From Truepera sp. (GTDB lineage: Bacteria > Deinococcota > Deinococci > Deinococcales > Trueperaceae): a stretch of 38,684 nucleotides of DNA. Location: NCBI GenBank assembly GCA_032027045.1, contig JAVSMU010000001.1, forward strand, positions 2,668,971 to 2,707,654, read 5' to 3'. Positions within the stretch are counted from its first letter, which is position 1. Every line of letters starts with the position of its first letter. The notes beneath the pieces were generated by a model that worked only from the letters and a program-made list of their open reading frames with translations, was not told the origin of the DNA and did not search any database. The position numbers and the translations under genes were made by a program. This document shows, piece after piece, positions 7,631-18,159 of the stretch.

Positions 7631-8376
7631 CCGGGGAGCGTAGGCGGGTGGTACTCGTGACCGGTTCCAGCCGTGGGCTGGGCCGCGCCATCGCCGAGAC
7701 GTTCGGCAGGCGCCAGTTGGACGTCGCCGTGCATTACGTGAGGTCGGCCGGCCCGGCCAACGAGGTCGTGGAGGCCATCCGCGCCGCAGGGGGGCGGGCC
7801 GAGGCGTTCGCCGCCGACGTCGCGGACCCCGGCCAGTGCCAGGGCCTCGTCAAGGCGGTCACGGAGCGCTTCGGCGCCCTCGACGTGCTCGTGAACAACG
7901 CCGGCGTCACCAAGGACACGCTGGCGCTGCGCATGAAGGACGAAGACTGGCAGAGCGTGATCGACACGAACCTCTCGGCGGCCTTCTACCTGGCTCGCGG
8001 GGCGTTGCGGGGCATGCTCAGGACGGGCTTCGGGCGCGTGATCAACGTCTCGTCGGTGGTGGGCCTGCGCGGCAACGTGGGCCAGGCCAACTACGTCGCG
8101 GCCAAGGCAGGCCTCATCGGGCTGACCAAGGCGCTGGCGCGCGAGTACGCCGCCAAGGGCGTGACCGTCAACGCCGTGGCTCCGGGGTTCATCGACTCCG
8201 ACATGACGGCGGCCCTGGCACCGGAGCTGAAGAGCGCCTACCTCGCGGAGATCCCGGCAGGCCGCTTCGGAACGCCCGCCGACGTTGCCAACGCGGTGGC
8301 TTTCCTGGCCTCCGACGACGCCGCGTACATCAACGGTCAGACCCTGGTGGTTGACGGTGGGATGGTCATGCACTAG
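7627..8376 (+). CDS. fabG: 3-oxoacyl-ACP reductase (FabG)
   Basis: NADPH-dependent beta-ketoacyl-ACP reductase of the elongation cycle. The 249-residue SDR has TGSSRGLGRA (residues 12-21), NNAGVTKD, and the catalytic Ser-Tyr-Lys (VSS at 141-143, Tyr156, Lys160), with the FabG-like C-terminus YINGQTLVVDGG. The ATG at 7627 overlaps the fabD stop as ATGA; a longer in-frame reading from 7456 would lie inside fabD and is not credible. Context within the fab operon distinguishes it from the other SDR in this window. Confidence 0.94.
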   Translation: MTGERRRVVLVTGSSRGLGRAIAETFGRRQLDVAVHYVRSAGPANEVVEAIRAAGGRAEAFAADVADPGQCQGLVKAVTERFGALDVLVNNAGVTKDTLALRMKDEDWQSVIDTNLSAAFYLARGALRGMLRTGFGRVINVSSVVGLRGNVGQANYVAAKAGLIGLTKALAREYAAKGVTVNAVAPGFIDSDMTAALAPELKSAYLAEIPAGRFGTPADVANAVAFLASDDAAYINGQTLVVDGGMVMH

Positions 8377-8537
8377 CATCTGCAAGGCCTCTCGCTCCCG
8401 GACCACCCGGAAGTGCTCGGCCGCGGCCCATGGCGCCGCAAGAAACACAGGAAGACGCCGGTAGAACCCGTGCTAGACTCCCGCAAGACGAGTACGACAA
8501 TGGCGCGGCTCGATGCCGACGCCGAGGAGGGAACACC

Positions 8538-8777
8538 GTGGACGAGCACGAAATTCTGGAGAAGATCAAGGACGTCGTGGCCGACAAGCTCGACGCCGAC
8601 CCGGGCGACATCACCGAGGCCTCCCGCTTCATGGATGACCTGGGCGCCGATTCCCTCGACGTCGTCGAGTTGATCATGGGCCTGGAAGACGAGTTCGGGG
8701 TCGAGATCTCCGATGACGAGGCCGAAGGCATCCGCACCGTCGGTGACGCGGTCCGCTTCATCTCCGACAAGCAGTAG
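8538..8777 (+). CDS. acpP: Acyl carrier protein (primary, fatty-acid synthesis)
   Basis: A 79-residue acidic ACP that carries the growing acyl chain on phosphopantetheine. The attachment site is Ser39 in LGADSLDVVEL, followed by the recognition helix and DEFGVEISDDEAEGIRTVGDAV. The start is GTG at 8538 with GAGGAGGG 6 nt upstream; upstream in-frame ATG codons would add a non-homologous arginine-rich extension. It lies 161 bp after fabG and 99 bp before fabF, and may have an additional promoter in the upstream gap (a TAGACT at 8474-8479 is the best candidate, without a good -35). Confidence 0.95.
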   Translation: MDEHEILEKIKDVVADKLDADPGDITEASRFMDDLGADSLDVVELIMGLEDEFGVEISDDEAEGIRTVGDAVRFISDKQ

Positions 8778-8876
8778 GCGCCACCGGCAAGCGACCTTGC
8801 GCGAGCGGCGAGGGTAAAGCGCCCGCGGGCCAAGTCACTAGTCCGGGACTCCCCGCGCGTTAACGTGGGAGTGACC

Positions 8877-10106
8877 ATGAAAAGAGTAGTCGTCACAGGA
8901 GTTGGGCCCGTCACCCCCATCGGCGTCGGCGCCGCCGGCTTCTTGAGCGCGCAGCACGAAGCGAAGAACGGCATCGGACCCATCACGCTGTTCGACGCGA
9001 GTGACCTGTCCGTGAGGTTCGCCGGCCAGGTCGACGTCGACATGGACCAGTACTTCACCGGCAAGGATGCCAAGAGGCTCGACCGGTTCGTCCAGTTCGC
9101 GCTCGTGGCCGCCGAGCTCGCCCTGCAGGACGCGGGGTTGACTGCCGAGGACGTCACCGGCGACATCGGCGGCACGTGCGTGGGCTCCGGCATCGGCGGC
9201 CTCGATACCTGGGAGGCCCAGTCCAGGGTCAGGTTCGAGCGCTCTCCCATGCGCATCAGCCCGTTCTTCATCCCCATGCTCATAGTCAACATGGCGAGCG
9301 GGCACATCGCCATGCGCTACCACCTCACGGGCCCCAGCTCCAGCGTCGTCACGGCTTGCGCCACCGGCTCTCACAACATCGGCGAGGGCTACCGCATGGT
9401 CCAGCGTGGCGAGGCCGAGGTCGTCTTCGCGGGCGGCACCGAGGCGCCGATTACACCCATGGGCATCGGCGGCTTCGCCGTCATGAAGGCGCTCTCCACC
9501 CGCAACGACAGCCCGGAGACCGCCAGCCGCCCGTTCACCGCCAGCCGCGACGGCTTCGTGGCGGGCGAGGGCGCCGGCATCCTCATCCTCGAGGAGTATG
9601 GGCGCGCCGTGAAGCGTGGCGCCCGCATCTACGCCGAGGTCGTCGGCTTCGGCTCGAGCGCCGACGCGTATCACGTCACGGCACCCGCCCCGGGCGGCAC
9701 GGGCGCCATCGCCGCCATCAAGCGCGGCCTGGCCGATGCCGGCTTGTCAGCGGACCAGGTCGGCTACATCAACGCCCACGGAACCAGCACGCCCGCTAAC
9801 GACCTCAACGAGACCCTGGCCTTCAAGGCCGTCTGGGGCGGCCGCGAGAGCGTGCCTCCCGCCTCCTCCACCAAGTCGATGACGGGGCACACCCTCGGCG
9901 CGGCGGGTGGCATCGAGGCCATAGCGACCGTCCAGGCGCTCTTCCACGGGGTACTGCCCCCCACTCGCAACTACCTCGACCCGGACCCGGAACTCGACCT
10001 CGACTACGTCCCGAACGAGGCACGCGAGAAGCAGGTCGACGTGGCGATCTCCACGAACTTCGCGTTCGGCGGGCAGAACGCCGCGGTCGTCTTCAAGCGG
10101 GTTTAG
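8877..10106 (+). CDS. fabF: 3-oxoacyl-ACP synthase II (FabF)
   Basis: Elongating condensing enzyme, 409 residues. The KAS II Cys-His-His triad is visible as Cys161 (VVTACATGSHNIG), His301 (INAHGTSTPANDLNE) and His338 (KSMTGHTLGAAGG), together with Lys333. The N-terminus MKRVVVTGVGPVTPIG and C-terminal NFAFGGQNAAVVFKRV are typical of FabF. The ATG at 8877 has GGGAG 5 nt upstream and is preferred over the in-frame GTG at 8865. It is the last gene of the fab operon and is convergent with murJ. Confidence 0.95.
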   Translation: MKRVVVTGVGPVTPIGVGAAGFLSAQHEAKNGIGPITLFDASDLSVRFAGQVDVDMDQYFTGKDAKRLDRFVQFALVAAELALQDAGLTAEDVTGDIGGTCVGSGIGGLDTWEAQSRVRFERSPMRISPFFIPMLIVNMASGHIAMRYHLTGPSSSVVTACATGSHNIGEGYRMVQRGEAEVVFAGGTEAPITPMGIGGFAVMKALSTRNDSPETASRPFTASRDGFVAGEGAGILILEEYGRAVKRGARIYAEVVGFGSSADAYHVTAPAPGGTGAIAAIKRGLADAGLSADQVGYINAHGTSTPANDLNETLAFKAVWGGRESVPPASSTKSMTGHTLGAAGGIEAIATVQALFHGVLPPTRNYLDPDPELDLDYVPNEAREKQVDVAISTNFAFGGQNAAVVFKRV

Positions 10107-10202
10107 GCGGCGGGCCGCACCTCGGGCCGCACGGCAGAGGCCTCACCTGGCGTCTCGTGTCGCGCCTCGCGTCAGGCCTCACGCCGAGCCGCACCTCCCA
10201 CA

Positions 10203-11741
10203 TCACCGTGGCCGCCGCAGCCGCCTGACGAGCGCGGCGATTTCCTGCAGCCTCAGCGCGTAGCCGACGACAGCGAACGTGATTAGCAGCACCACCCCGC
10301 CAAGCGCCACGCGCGCCAGCTGACCCCACCAATCGGCGCCAAGGGGCACCAGCGCCAAGATCAGGGCCGCCGCCCCTACCCCGGCCCCCGCGGCCAGCCA
10401 GACCTTGGCCGAGTCCGCGAGCCACTCGGCCAAGCCGAAGCCCTCGCGCCTACCCACGAGGAACGCCGCGACCGCTACCTGCAGCCACGCCGTGAAGGCG
10501 GTGGCCCACGCCACGCCCGCGATGCCCCACACCTTCGAGAGGGTCCAGTACAAGAGCCCCTGGATGCTCAGGAACGACAGCACTAACAGCACCGGGGTTC
10601 GCACCAGGCCACGCACGTAGAAAGTGCGGATGAGCAGGTTGAACACCCCGATCGGGAAGACCGCGAAACCGAGCGGCATGGTGGCCGCGATCGTGAACGC
10701 GCGCAGTTGGGCGTCCATGGGGGCGCCCAGCAGCGAGCGCCAGTTGTACACCACGTCCACGGCCGGCGCGGCCAACAGGGCGAGGGCCAGGCCCGCGGGT
10801 ACCGTCAGGAAAGTGATGAAGCGGAGGCCTTCCGCCAGCGTCGCCGCGAACTGCTCCGGCCCCTTCACCGCGTGTTCCGACAGCCGCGAGTAGTAGGCCA
10901 GCGCGGGAGAGATGCTGAAGAGCCCGAGGGCGAGGCTCAAGAACAGGTCCGCGAGGTAGAAGGCGCCCTGCGCGCCGGCGTCGATGCTCGTTATCACGTT
11001 GGACGCCACCACGTTGAGCACCTGACGGCCGCCGGCCGTGAACGCGAACGGCACCATGAGCAGCAGCACCGACCCCAACGCCGGGTGCCACAGAGAGGTG
11101 ACCCGCGGCAGGAGGCCGGAGCGCGCCAGGACCGGCACCTGCACGACGAGCTGGGCCAAGCCGCCCACCACGTGCGCGACGGCCAACATGACGGCCTGGC
11201 CCGGGAACAGGGCCATGAGGGTGACGGTCACCACGTTGAGTGCGACGGGCGCCCAGGCGGGCGCGAGGAAGCGCTCCTCGGCGTTCAACACGCCCATGGC
11301 GAGGGCCGATAGGGAGATCGCGGGCAGGAACGGGAAGACGATCCGCACCAGCCGGGTGGTCAGCTCGACGTCCACGTTGCCTGCGCCCGAGATGAGCAGA
11401 CGCGCCAGGAAAGGCGCGCTGAGGTAGGCGCCCACGAGGAGCAGGCCGTTGACGATGAGCAGCAGCGCGAGGAGCGCCCCGGCCATGCGGCGGCCCTCCT
11501 CCGGCTCGAGGCGCTTGTAGACCGGGATGAAGGAGTTGGTCAGGGCCCCTTCGGCCAGCAGTTCGCGGAACAGGTTGGGCACCTTGAAGGCGGTCACGAA
11601 GGCGTCGATGACGGCGGTCGGGAAGAACTGGGCCAGGAGCGAGTTCCTGAGGAGCCCCGCCACGCGGCTCGCGAGGGTCCCGACCATCAGGGTCATTGCC
11701 CCGCGGCGGCTGCTCTTCCGTTCGGTCACGTGGCTCATCAT
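10203..11741 (-). CDS. murJ: Lipid II flippase MurJ (MviN family)
   Basis: Integral membrane protein that moves the peptidoglycan precursor lipid II across the cytoplasmic membrane. The 512-residue product has the MurJ N-terminal signature: TLASRVAGLLRNSLLAQFF, then DAFVTAFKVPNLFRELLAEGALTNSFIPVY, and about 14 hydrophobic segments along its length. It ends in a basic tail (RRLRRPR). The start region contains several ATG codons in a row (11741, 11738 and the ATG of MTLMVG further in), with no strong Shine-Dalgarno, so the N-terminus is uncertain by up to about 15 residues. It is not part of the adjacent fab operon and runs in the opposite direction. Confidence 0.92.
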   Translation of the reverse strand: MMSHVTERKSSRRGAMTLMVGTLASRVAGLLRNSLLAQFFPTAVIDAFVTAFKVPNLFRELLAEGALTNSFIPVYKRLEPEEGRRMAGALLALLLIVNGLLLVGAYLSAPFLARLLISGAGNVDVELTTRLVRIVFPFLPAISLSALAMGVLNAEERFLAPAWAPVALNVVTVTLMALFPGQAVMLAVAHVVGGLAQLVVQVPVLARSGLLPRVTSLWHPALGSVLLLMVPFAFTAGGRQVLNVVASNVITSIDAGAQGAFYLADLFLSLALGLFSISPALAYYSRLSEHAVKGPEQFAATLAEGLRFITFLTVPAGLALALLAAPAVDVVYNWRSLLGAPMDAQLRAFTIAATMPLGFAVFPIGVFNLLIRTFYVRGLVRTPVLLVLSFLSIQGLLYWTLSKVWGIAGVAWATAFTAWLQVAVAAFLVGRREGFGLAEWLADSAKVWLAAGAGVGAAALILALVPLGADWWGQLARVALGGVVLLITFAVVGYALRLQEIAALVRRLRRPR

Positions 11742-11931
11742 CGCATCATGCCGAACCGGCGGCGGGCAGTGCGCGGCGCCGTTGCCCGTGGCTTCAGCTC
11801 GCGGCGCAGCAACCGCTGCGGCACCTGGCTCGCCGCCGGCGCGTGAATGGCGCTATCATGGCCGCGACCTGCAAGGCCCCCGCAGCGGCAAGCTGCCCAG
11901 CGGGGCGCGCATGGGTAGCGAGAGGAGCGCC

Positions 11932-12549
11932 ATGGTCGACGAAACTTCGCACACCAGTGCCTCTGCCGGCGCGGGCGGTCACCGCCACGAGCCGCGCGTC
12001 ACCGTTACCGCCCAGTACGACCACCCGTCCGCCGCTCGCGACGCCGCCGCGGCCCTCCACGGCGCCGGCTTCGGGTCGGACGACGTCAGCCTGGTCGCCG
12101 GCGCGTCCGACGACGTGCTGCGCGCCCAGCGCCAGGCCGATCCGAACGTCATGGAGCGCGGCGAGGTGCCCCCCGCAAACGGGGCGGTCTTGGGTTTCGT
12201 GGCGGGGATGCTCGGCTGCGGTTTCCTGGGCCTCCTGATGGGCTCGGGCCTCGTCGACCTGTTCGGCAAGGAGCAAGCGCAGGCCGTGGGTCCTTTCTGG
12301 GCCGCCGTAATCGGCGGGGGCGTCTTCGGCCTCGCGTTCGCGCTGGCGGGCTTCATCTTCAACAGTCCGCTCCCGCACCCCGAGCCCCCCGAGCACCCGA
12401 GCGGCACGCCCGACACCCGCACGTTCGTTTCGGTGTACACGAACACGGAGAAGCAGGCCGACGCCAGCTCGGCGCTCGAGCGTTTCGAACCGAGCAGCCT
12501 CAGCGTGTGGCACGCCGACAACGGCGACTGGTTGCCTCAGGGCCGTTAG
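11932..12549 (+). CDS. Uncharacterised glycine-rich membrane protein with two related soluble flanks
   Basis: Not assigned to a named family with confidence. The 205-residue product has a soluble N-terminal part with the pattern VTVTAQYDHPSAARDAAAALHGAGFGSDDVSLV, two adjacent glycine/alanine-rich membrane segments (about residues 86-107 and 119-143; the second reads AAVIGGGVFGLAFALAGFIF), a proline/glutamate-rich linker, and a C-terminal FVSVYTNTEKQADASSALERFEPSSLSV. Both flanks look like the same ferredoxin-like beta-alpha-beta unit seen in general-stress proteins of the YflT/DUF1269-like kind, but this is inference. The ATG at 11932 has GAGAGGAG 4 nt upstream. It is divergent from murJ. Confidence 0.75.
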   Translation: MVDETSHTSASAGAGGHRHEPRVTVTAQYDHPSAARDAAAALHGAGFGSDDVSLVAGASDDVLRAQRQADPNVMERGEVPPANGAVLGFVAGMLGCGFLGLLMGSGLVDLFGKEQAQAVGPFWAAVIGGGVFGLAFALAGFIFNSPLPHPEPPEHPSGTPDTRTFVSVYTNTEKQADASSALERFEPSSLSVWHADNGDWLPQGR

Positions 12550-12744
12550 CGGCTTAGTGTTGCCGGTGCGTAGGCTGGCGGGTCTCCGCGTGAGGCTCGT
12601 TCGGCCTTGTTGCGCTTGGATCGAAGAGCCGACCGCGATGGACGCTCAGGCCGTGAGTTTTGGCGCAAACGCGGGGGCTAACTCCCCGATAGAGTGTCGT
12701 TCGCCCGGTCGGGGGTCGGCCGCGCGCAGAAAGTTGGTCTACTC

Positions 12745-14042
<1,298 letters not shown>

Positions 14043-14043
<1 letters not shown>

Positions 14044-15059
14044 TGGCGGGCAGGCGTTTCCTGGTCACCGGCACCGCGGGTTTCATCGGCTACCACTTGG
14101 CGGAACGCCTCCTCGCAAGGGGCGACAGCGTGGTGGGAGTCGACAACGTCAACGATTACTACGACGTTAGCCTCAAGGAGGCGCGCTTGGCGCGGCTGGC
14201 GCGCCACCCGGGCCACCGCTTCGAGAAGCTCGACCTGGCGGACCGCGCCGCCCTCACGCGCGTCTTCGACGAGGCGCGGCCGCAGGTGGTGGTCAACCTC
14301 GCCGCCCAGGCCGGGGTGCGTTACTCGCTCACCAACCCGCACGCCTACGTCGACAGCAACCTCGTCGGGTTCGTGAACGTCCTGGAAGCGTGCCGCCACC
14401 ATGACGTGGAGCACCTCGTCTACGCCTCGTCCAGCTCCGTGTACGGCGCCAACACCAAGGTGCCCTTCAGCGTGCACGACAACGTGGATCATCCGCTCAG
14501 CCTCTACGCCGCCTCCAAGAAGGCCAACGAGCTGATGGCGCACACGTACTCGCACCTCTACCGCCTGCCCACCACCGGACTGCGCTTCTTCACCGTTTAC
14601 GGCCCCTGGGGCCGCCCCGACATGGCCATGTTCCTCTTCACCAAGGCCATCCTCGAGGGGCGCCCCATCGACGTCTTCAACTACGGCGACATGCAGCGCG
14701 ACTTCACCTACATCGACGACATCGTCGAGGGCGTCGTGCACACCGCCGATCACGTGGCCACCGCGAACCCGCAGTGGAGCGGCGCCGACCCCGACCCCGG
14801 CACGAGCAACGCCCCCTACCGGCTCTACAACATCGGCAACAACCAACCCGTGCAGCTAATGGAGCTAATCGCGCTGATCGAGGAGGAGCTGGGGGTGGAG
14901 GCGGAGAAGAATTTCCTGCCCATGCAGCCGGGGGACGTGCCCGCCACCTATGCCGACGTCGACGACCTGGTGGCCGACGTGGGCTTCAAGCCGGAGACGC
15001 CGCTGGACGTGGGCGTGAAGCGGTTCGTGGCGTGGTACCGGGAGTTCTATGGGGTGTGA
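14043..15059 (+). CDS. NAD-dependent epimerase, UDP-glucuronate 4-epimerase type
   Basis: Extended SDR of 338 residues that probably interconverts a UDP-uronic acid at C4, e.g. UDP-GlcA to UDP-GalA or the N-acetyl equivalents. Motifs: [19 protein letters not shown] (residues 6-24), [16 protein letters not shown] (the marker of the UDP-glucuronate epimerase/LspL-Cap1J group), YASSSSVYG, catalytic YAASKKANE, and [15 protein letters not shown], again typical of that group. It starts at ATG 14043, overlapping the stop of the preceding dehydrogenase (TGATG), so the two act as a pair: dehydrogenase then epimerase. Confidence 0.9.
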
Positions 15060-15088
15060 GGCGCGGGCTCTCGAACGGCATTAGGCGG

Positions 15089-15190
15089 CGTACCGGTCTG
15101 GCCAACCTCGAACCCTGCCACCGTGAGGTGCTCACGCCACTCGAGCGGCAGGTCGACGTCGGCTTCCTTGGCCTGAAGGGCGGCACCGAA
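15089..15190 (-). pseudogene. Possible gene remnant in the gap between epimerase and dehydratase
   Basis: In the 317-bp gap 15060-15376, the minus strand reads AKEADVDLPLEWREHL and on to TVAGFEVGQ, with third positions almost all G or C, like the real genes here. There is no plausible start or full-length frame. I do not recognise the family; it may be the decayed end of a small protein such as a toxin-antitoxin component, or chance. Confidence 0.2.
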
Positions 15191-15291
15191 ATGGCAAGAT
15201 GGGAGGGTGTTCGACGCGATTGAAACCCAGCCCATCTCCGGCCTGGTTCGGTGCCGACGCCGAACGCACAAGGGTTCGCATCGGCTGGGTT
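15182..15291. repeat. Nested 9-bp inverted repeats
   Basis: GGCACCGAA (15182-15190) pairs with TTCGGTGCC (15247-15255), and AACCCAGCC (15224-15232) pairs with GGCTGGGTT (15283-15291). They interleave, so only one pairing at a time (or a pseudoknot) can form upstream of the dehydratase gene. No function is assigned. Confidence 0.4.
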
Positions 15292-15376
15292 CCCTTACCG
15301 CGCACCGCACTCCACGGTCGGTCACAGACGGATGACCCCTGCGAACGGTGGCGACGACCGTGCTGATCGAGACACC

Positions 15377-17278
15377 ATGAGGCGGTTGCCGGCCAGGCCG
15401 GCCGTCAAGCTCTTGGTGGACATCCTGCTGTTCCTCGCCGCTACTCCCCTCGCCTTCGCGCTCGGCTACGAAGCCGACCTCGGGCCCGCCGGTCCCATGC
15501 TGATCGCGTTGGCGGTCTTGGTTCCTCTCAAAACGCTGCTGGCCCTGATCATAGGGCTCCCCCACAGGTCATGGACCGCCCTGACTTTCCGGGACCTGGG
15601 CAGTCTCGTCCTGCTGGCTTCAACAGTGGTCCTCATCGGCATCGTTGGCCAAGCCCTATTCGGTAACAGCATCGCTGTCCCCAGGTCCATCCCTCTACTC
15701 GACGGGTTGATGACGTTCGGGCTCATGGCGGGCGCCCGCGCCCTCACGCGCTACCGTCACGAGCTCGGGGTCGCCAGGATCATCGGGCCGGATCTCCGCA
15801 AGCGCGTCTTGGTGGTGGGGGCCGGTGAGGCGGGGGCACTGGTCGTGCGTGAACTTCACAAGCATCCGGAGACGGGGCTCGAGGCCGTGGCATTCCTCGA
15901 CGACGACCCGCGCAAGCAAGGACAGCGCGTCTCGGGCGTTCCGGTAATGGGCGCTCTGGATGACGCTGCCAACGTGATCGTCACCCTCGGGATAGACGAG
16001 GTGCTCATCGCGATGCCTTCCGAGGGTGGGCGAACGGTGCGTAGGGTCCTCGAGCAGATGCGCCAGGCCAAGCCCAACCTCACCTACAAGATCATCCCCG
16101 GCCTGTATCAGGTCCTCTCGGGGAGAGTGGACGTGAAGCACATCCGTGAGGTCGAGATCGACGACCTTCTCGGCCGTGAGCCCGTGGAGCTCGATACCGA
16201 GCCGATCCTGGGCTACTTGAGCGGCAAGCGCGTCATGATCACGGGTGCCGGCGGGTCCATCGGGTCGGAACTGGTGAGGCAGATCTGCCGCTTCGACCCC
16301 AGCGAACTCATCCTCTTCGGCCACGGTGAGAACAGCATCTACACCCTGGAGCGTGAACTGGATCGTGACTGGCCCGAAGTCCTCTATCACGGTGTGATCG
16401 GCGCCGTCCAGAACGGAGCGCGGCTCGACTACGTCTTCACTCGCTACCGCCCGGACGTCGTGTTCCACACCGCAGCGCACAAGCACGTGCCGCTAATGGA
16501 GGAGAACCCCGAAGAGGCCGTCTTCAACAACGTCATAGGCAGCCGCAACCTCATCGCCCTCGCGCTAAAACACGGCGTGACTCACTTCGTGAACATCTCG
16601 ACGGACAAGGCCGTGAACCCGACCTCGGTCATGGGCGCCAGCAAGCGCACGGTCGAGCTCCTGGTGATGGATGCGTCGCGCAGGGCGGGCCCCGGCCAGA
16701 CCTTCGTGTCCGTCCGCTTCGGCAACGTCTTGGGAAGCCGCGGTAGTGTCATCCCCATCTTCAAGAGCCAGATCGCGGCGGGTGGTCCCGTTACGATCAC
16801 GGATCCCGAGATGGTGCGTTACTTCATGACCATCCCCGAGGCCTCCCAGCTCGTGCTCCAGGCCTCGGCCAACGGCCGCAACGGCGAGGTGTACATCCTC
16901 GATATGGGGGAACCGGTGCGCATCGTCGACCTGGCCCGCGACCTCATCCGCCTCTCGGGCTTCGAACCCGACGTAGATATCCCTATCAGCTACACGGGCA
17001 TCCGACCCGGCGAACGCTTGGTCGAAGAGCTCATGACCGAAGCGGAGCGTGCGTCGCAAACGGCACATCAGAAGATCTTCGTGGCTCATACCGAGACCGC
17101 GGATCCCGAGGCGCTCGCAGCGACCATCGACGCGCTCCAGGGCGCAGCCATGCGCTCCGACCATGCCCGCATCCGGGCGCTGTTCGAGGGCTTCCTCGAG
17201 GGCTGCTACTTATCGCCGGCAGTACCGGACAAGGACAGTGAGGTTCGGCTGCCGTCCGAGGCCAGGCTGGTCTCGTAG
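15377..17278 (+). CDS. Membrane-bound UDP-GlcNAc-type 4,6-dehydratase (FlaA1/CapD/WbpM family)
   Basis: Converts a UDP-N-acetylhexosamine to the 4-keto-6-deoxy intermediate used for amino-deoxy sugars. The 633-residue long-form protein has four N-terminal membrane helices (about residues 9-30, 40-61, 72-95, 107-122), a first Rossmann domain (RVLVVGAGEAG, residues 143-153; CoA-binding-like), and a catalytic SDR domain (VMITGAGGSIGSELVRQ, residues 286-302). As in WbpM/CapD, the usual Tyr of the SDR triad is Met: NISTDKAVNPTSVMGASKR (Ser408, Met419, Lys423). ATG 15377 is chosen because the first helix follows directly; ATG 15332 would add 15 hydrophilic residues. It pairs functionally with the DegT aminotransferase downstream. 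Confidence 0.92.
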   Translation: MRRLPARPAVKLLVDILLFLAATPLAFALGYEADLGPAGPMLIALAVLVPLKTLLALIIGLPHRSWTALTFRDLGSLVLLASTVVLIGIVGQALFGNSIAVPRSIPLLDGLMTFGLMAGARALTRYRHELGVARIIGPDLRKRVLVVGAGEAGALVVRELHKHPETGLEAVAFLDDDPRKQGQRVSGVPVMGALDDAANVIVTLGIDEVLIAMPSEGGRTVRRVLEQMRQAKPNLTYKIIPGLYQVLSGRVDVKHIREVEIDDLLGREPVELDTEPILGYLSGKRVMITGAGGSIGSELVRQICRFDPSELILFGHGENSIYTLERELDRDWPEVLYHGVIGAVQNGARLDYVFTRYRPDVVFHTAAHKHVPLMEENPEEAVFNNVIGSRNLIALALKHGVTHFVNISTDKAVNPTSVMGASKRTVELLVMDASRRAGPGQTFVSVRFGNVLGSRGSVIPIFKSQIAAGGPVTITDPEMVRYFMTIPEASQLVLQASANGRNGEVYILDMGEPVRIVDLARDLIRLSGFEPDVDIPISYTGIRPGERLVEELMTEAERASQTAHQKIFVAHTETADPEALAATIDALQGAAMRSDHARIRALFEGFLEGCYLSPAVPDKDSEVRLPSEARLVS

Positions 17279-17338
17279 CTCTCGGCACCGCCGCGTCCGT
17301 CCGGCAGGGCGGCCGCACCGGATTCGGCGGCCAGCGGT

Positions 17339-17344
17339 TACCAT
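17339..17344 (+). promoter_or_regulatory. -10 element of a putative leaderless promoter for the aldo/keto reductase
   Basis: TACCAT ends 5 nt before the ATG at 17350 and there is no Shine-Dalgarno. No -35 match is visible; call rests on the recurring TAnnnT-to-start spacing in this window. Confidence 0.3.
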
Positions 17345-17349
17345 CAAGC

Positions 17350-18159
17350 ATGACGCATGAGACCGCTCAGGGCACGACCGTGCCGGCCCTAGGGTTCGGA
17401 ACCTACCGACTGCAAGGCGCGGACTGCGCGGAGGGGGTGGCTCACGCCCTGGAGTTGGGCTACCGCCACGTTGACACCGCGCAGAGCTACGAGAACGAGG
17501 CCGAGGTGGGCAAGGGGATCGCCGCCTCGGGCGTGCCGCGGGCCGACGTGTTCCTCGTCAGCAAGCTCCGGCCCTCCAACTACGGCGTGGCCGAGAAGGC
17601 GACGCTGGAGAGCCTCGCGGCCTTGGGAACCGATTACGTCGACCTCATGCTCCTTCACTGGCCCAAGGACGCGGATTCGGTTTCCAGGGCGCTCGAGTCT
17701 CTGGCCCGGCTGCAGCGCGAGGGCGCCGTGAAACAGGTGGGCGTCAGCAACTTCCCCACGGCGCTCGTGACCGCCGCCAACGAGGTGACGCGCGTGTTCT
17801 GCAACCAGGTCGAGTACCACCCGTTTCTCGCCCAGACGAAGGTGCTGGAGCAAGCGGAGCGGCTGGACATGATCGTGACGGCCTACCGCCCACTGGCCGC
17901 GGGACTCACGGGGGCCGAGCCCGTCCTGCGGGAGGTCGGGGCAAGGCACGGCAAGACGCCCGAACAGGTCGCGCTGCGCTGGCTGGTGCAGCAGCCTCGC
18001 GTGACCACGATCCCGAAGTCGGCCGACCCGGCCCGGCGCGCGGCCAACCTGAACGTTTTCGACTTCGAGCTCTCTGACGCCGAGATGGCCGCGGTCTCGC
18101 GCCTGGCGCGCGGCCAGCGGTTGGTGGGCGCCGATGGCGACGTGGAGTGGGACGCTTGA
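17350..18159 (+). CDS. Aldo/keto reductase
   Basis: NADPH-dependent carbonyl reductase of 269 residues, AKR5-like (diketogluconate reductase type). The AKR signature GYRHVDTAQSYENEAEVG gives catalytic Asp and Tyr; VSKLRPSN holds the Lys and LMLLHWP the His. The C-terminal IPKSADPARRAANLNVFDFELSDAEM matches the NADPH-binding region. The substrate cannot be inferred. Its stop overlaps the TTG of the following epimerase, so the two are coupled, although a role in sugar synthesis is only suggested by location. Confidence 0.92.
   Translation: MTHETAQGTTVPALGFGTYRLQGADCAEGVAHALELGYRHVDTAQSYENEAEVGKGIAASGVPRADVFLVSKLRPSNYGVAEKATLESLAALGTDYVDLMLLHWPKDADSVSRALESLARLQREGAVKQVGVSNFPTALVTAANEVTRVFCNQVEYHPFLAQTKVLEQAERLDMIVTAYRPLAAGLTGAEPVLREVGARHGKTPEQVALRWLVQQPRVTTIPKSADPARRAANLNVFDFELSDAEMAAVSRLARGQRLVGADGDVEWDA

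Noticed and set aside
12660-12695. Promoter TTGGCG ... TAGAGT upstream of the UDP-sugar dehydrogenase
   Set aside because: The spacer is about 24 nt, too long for a sigma-70 promoter.
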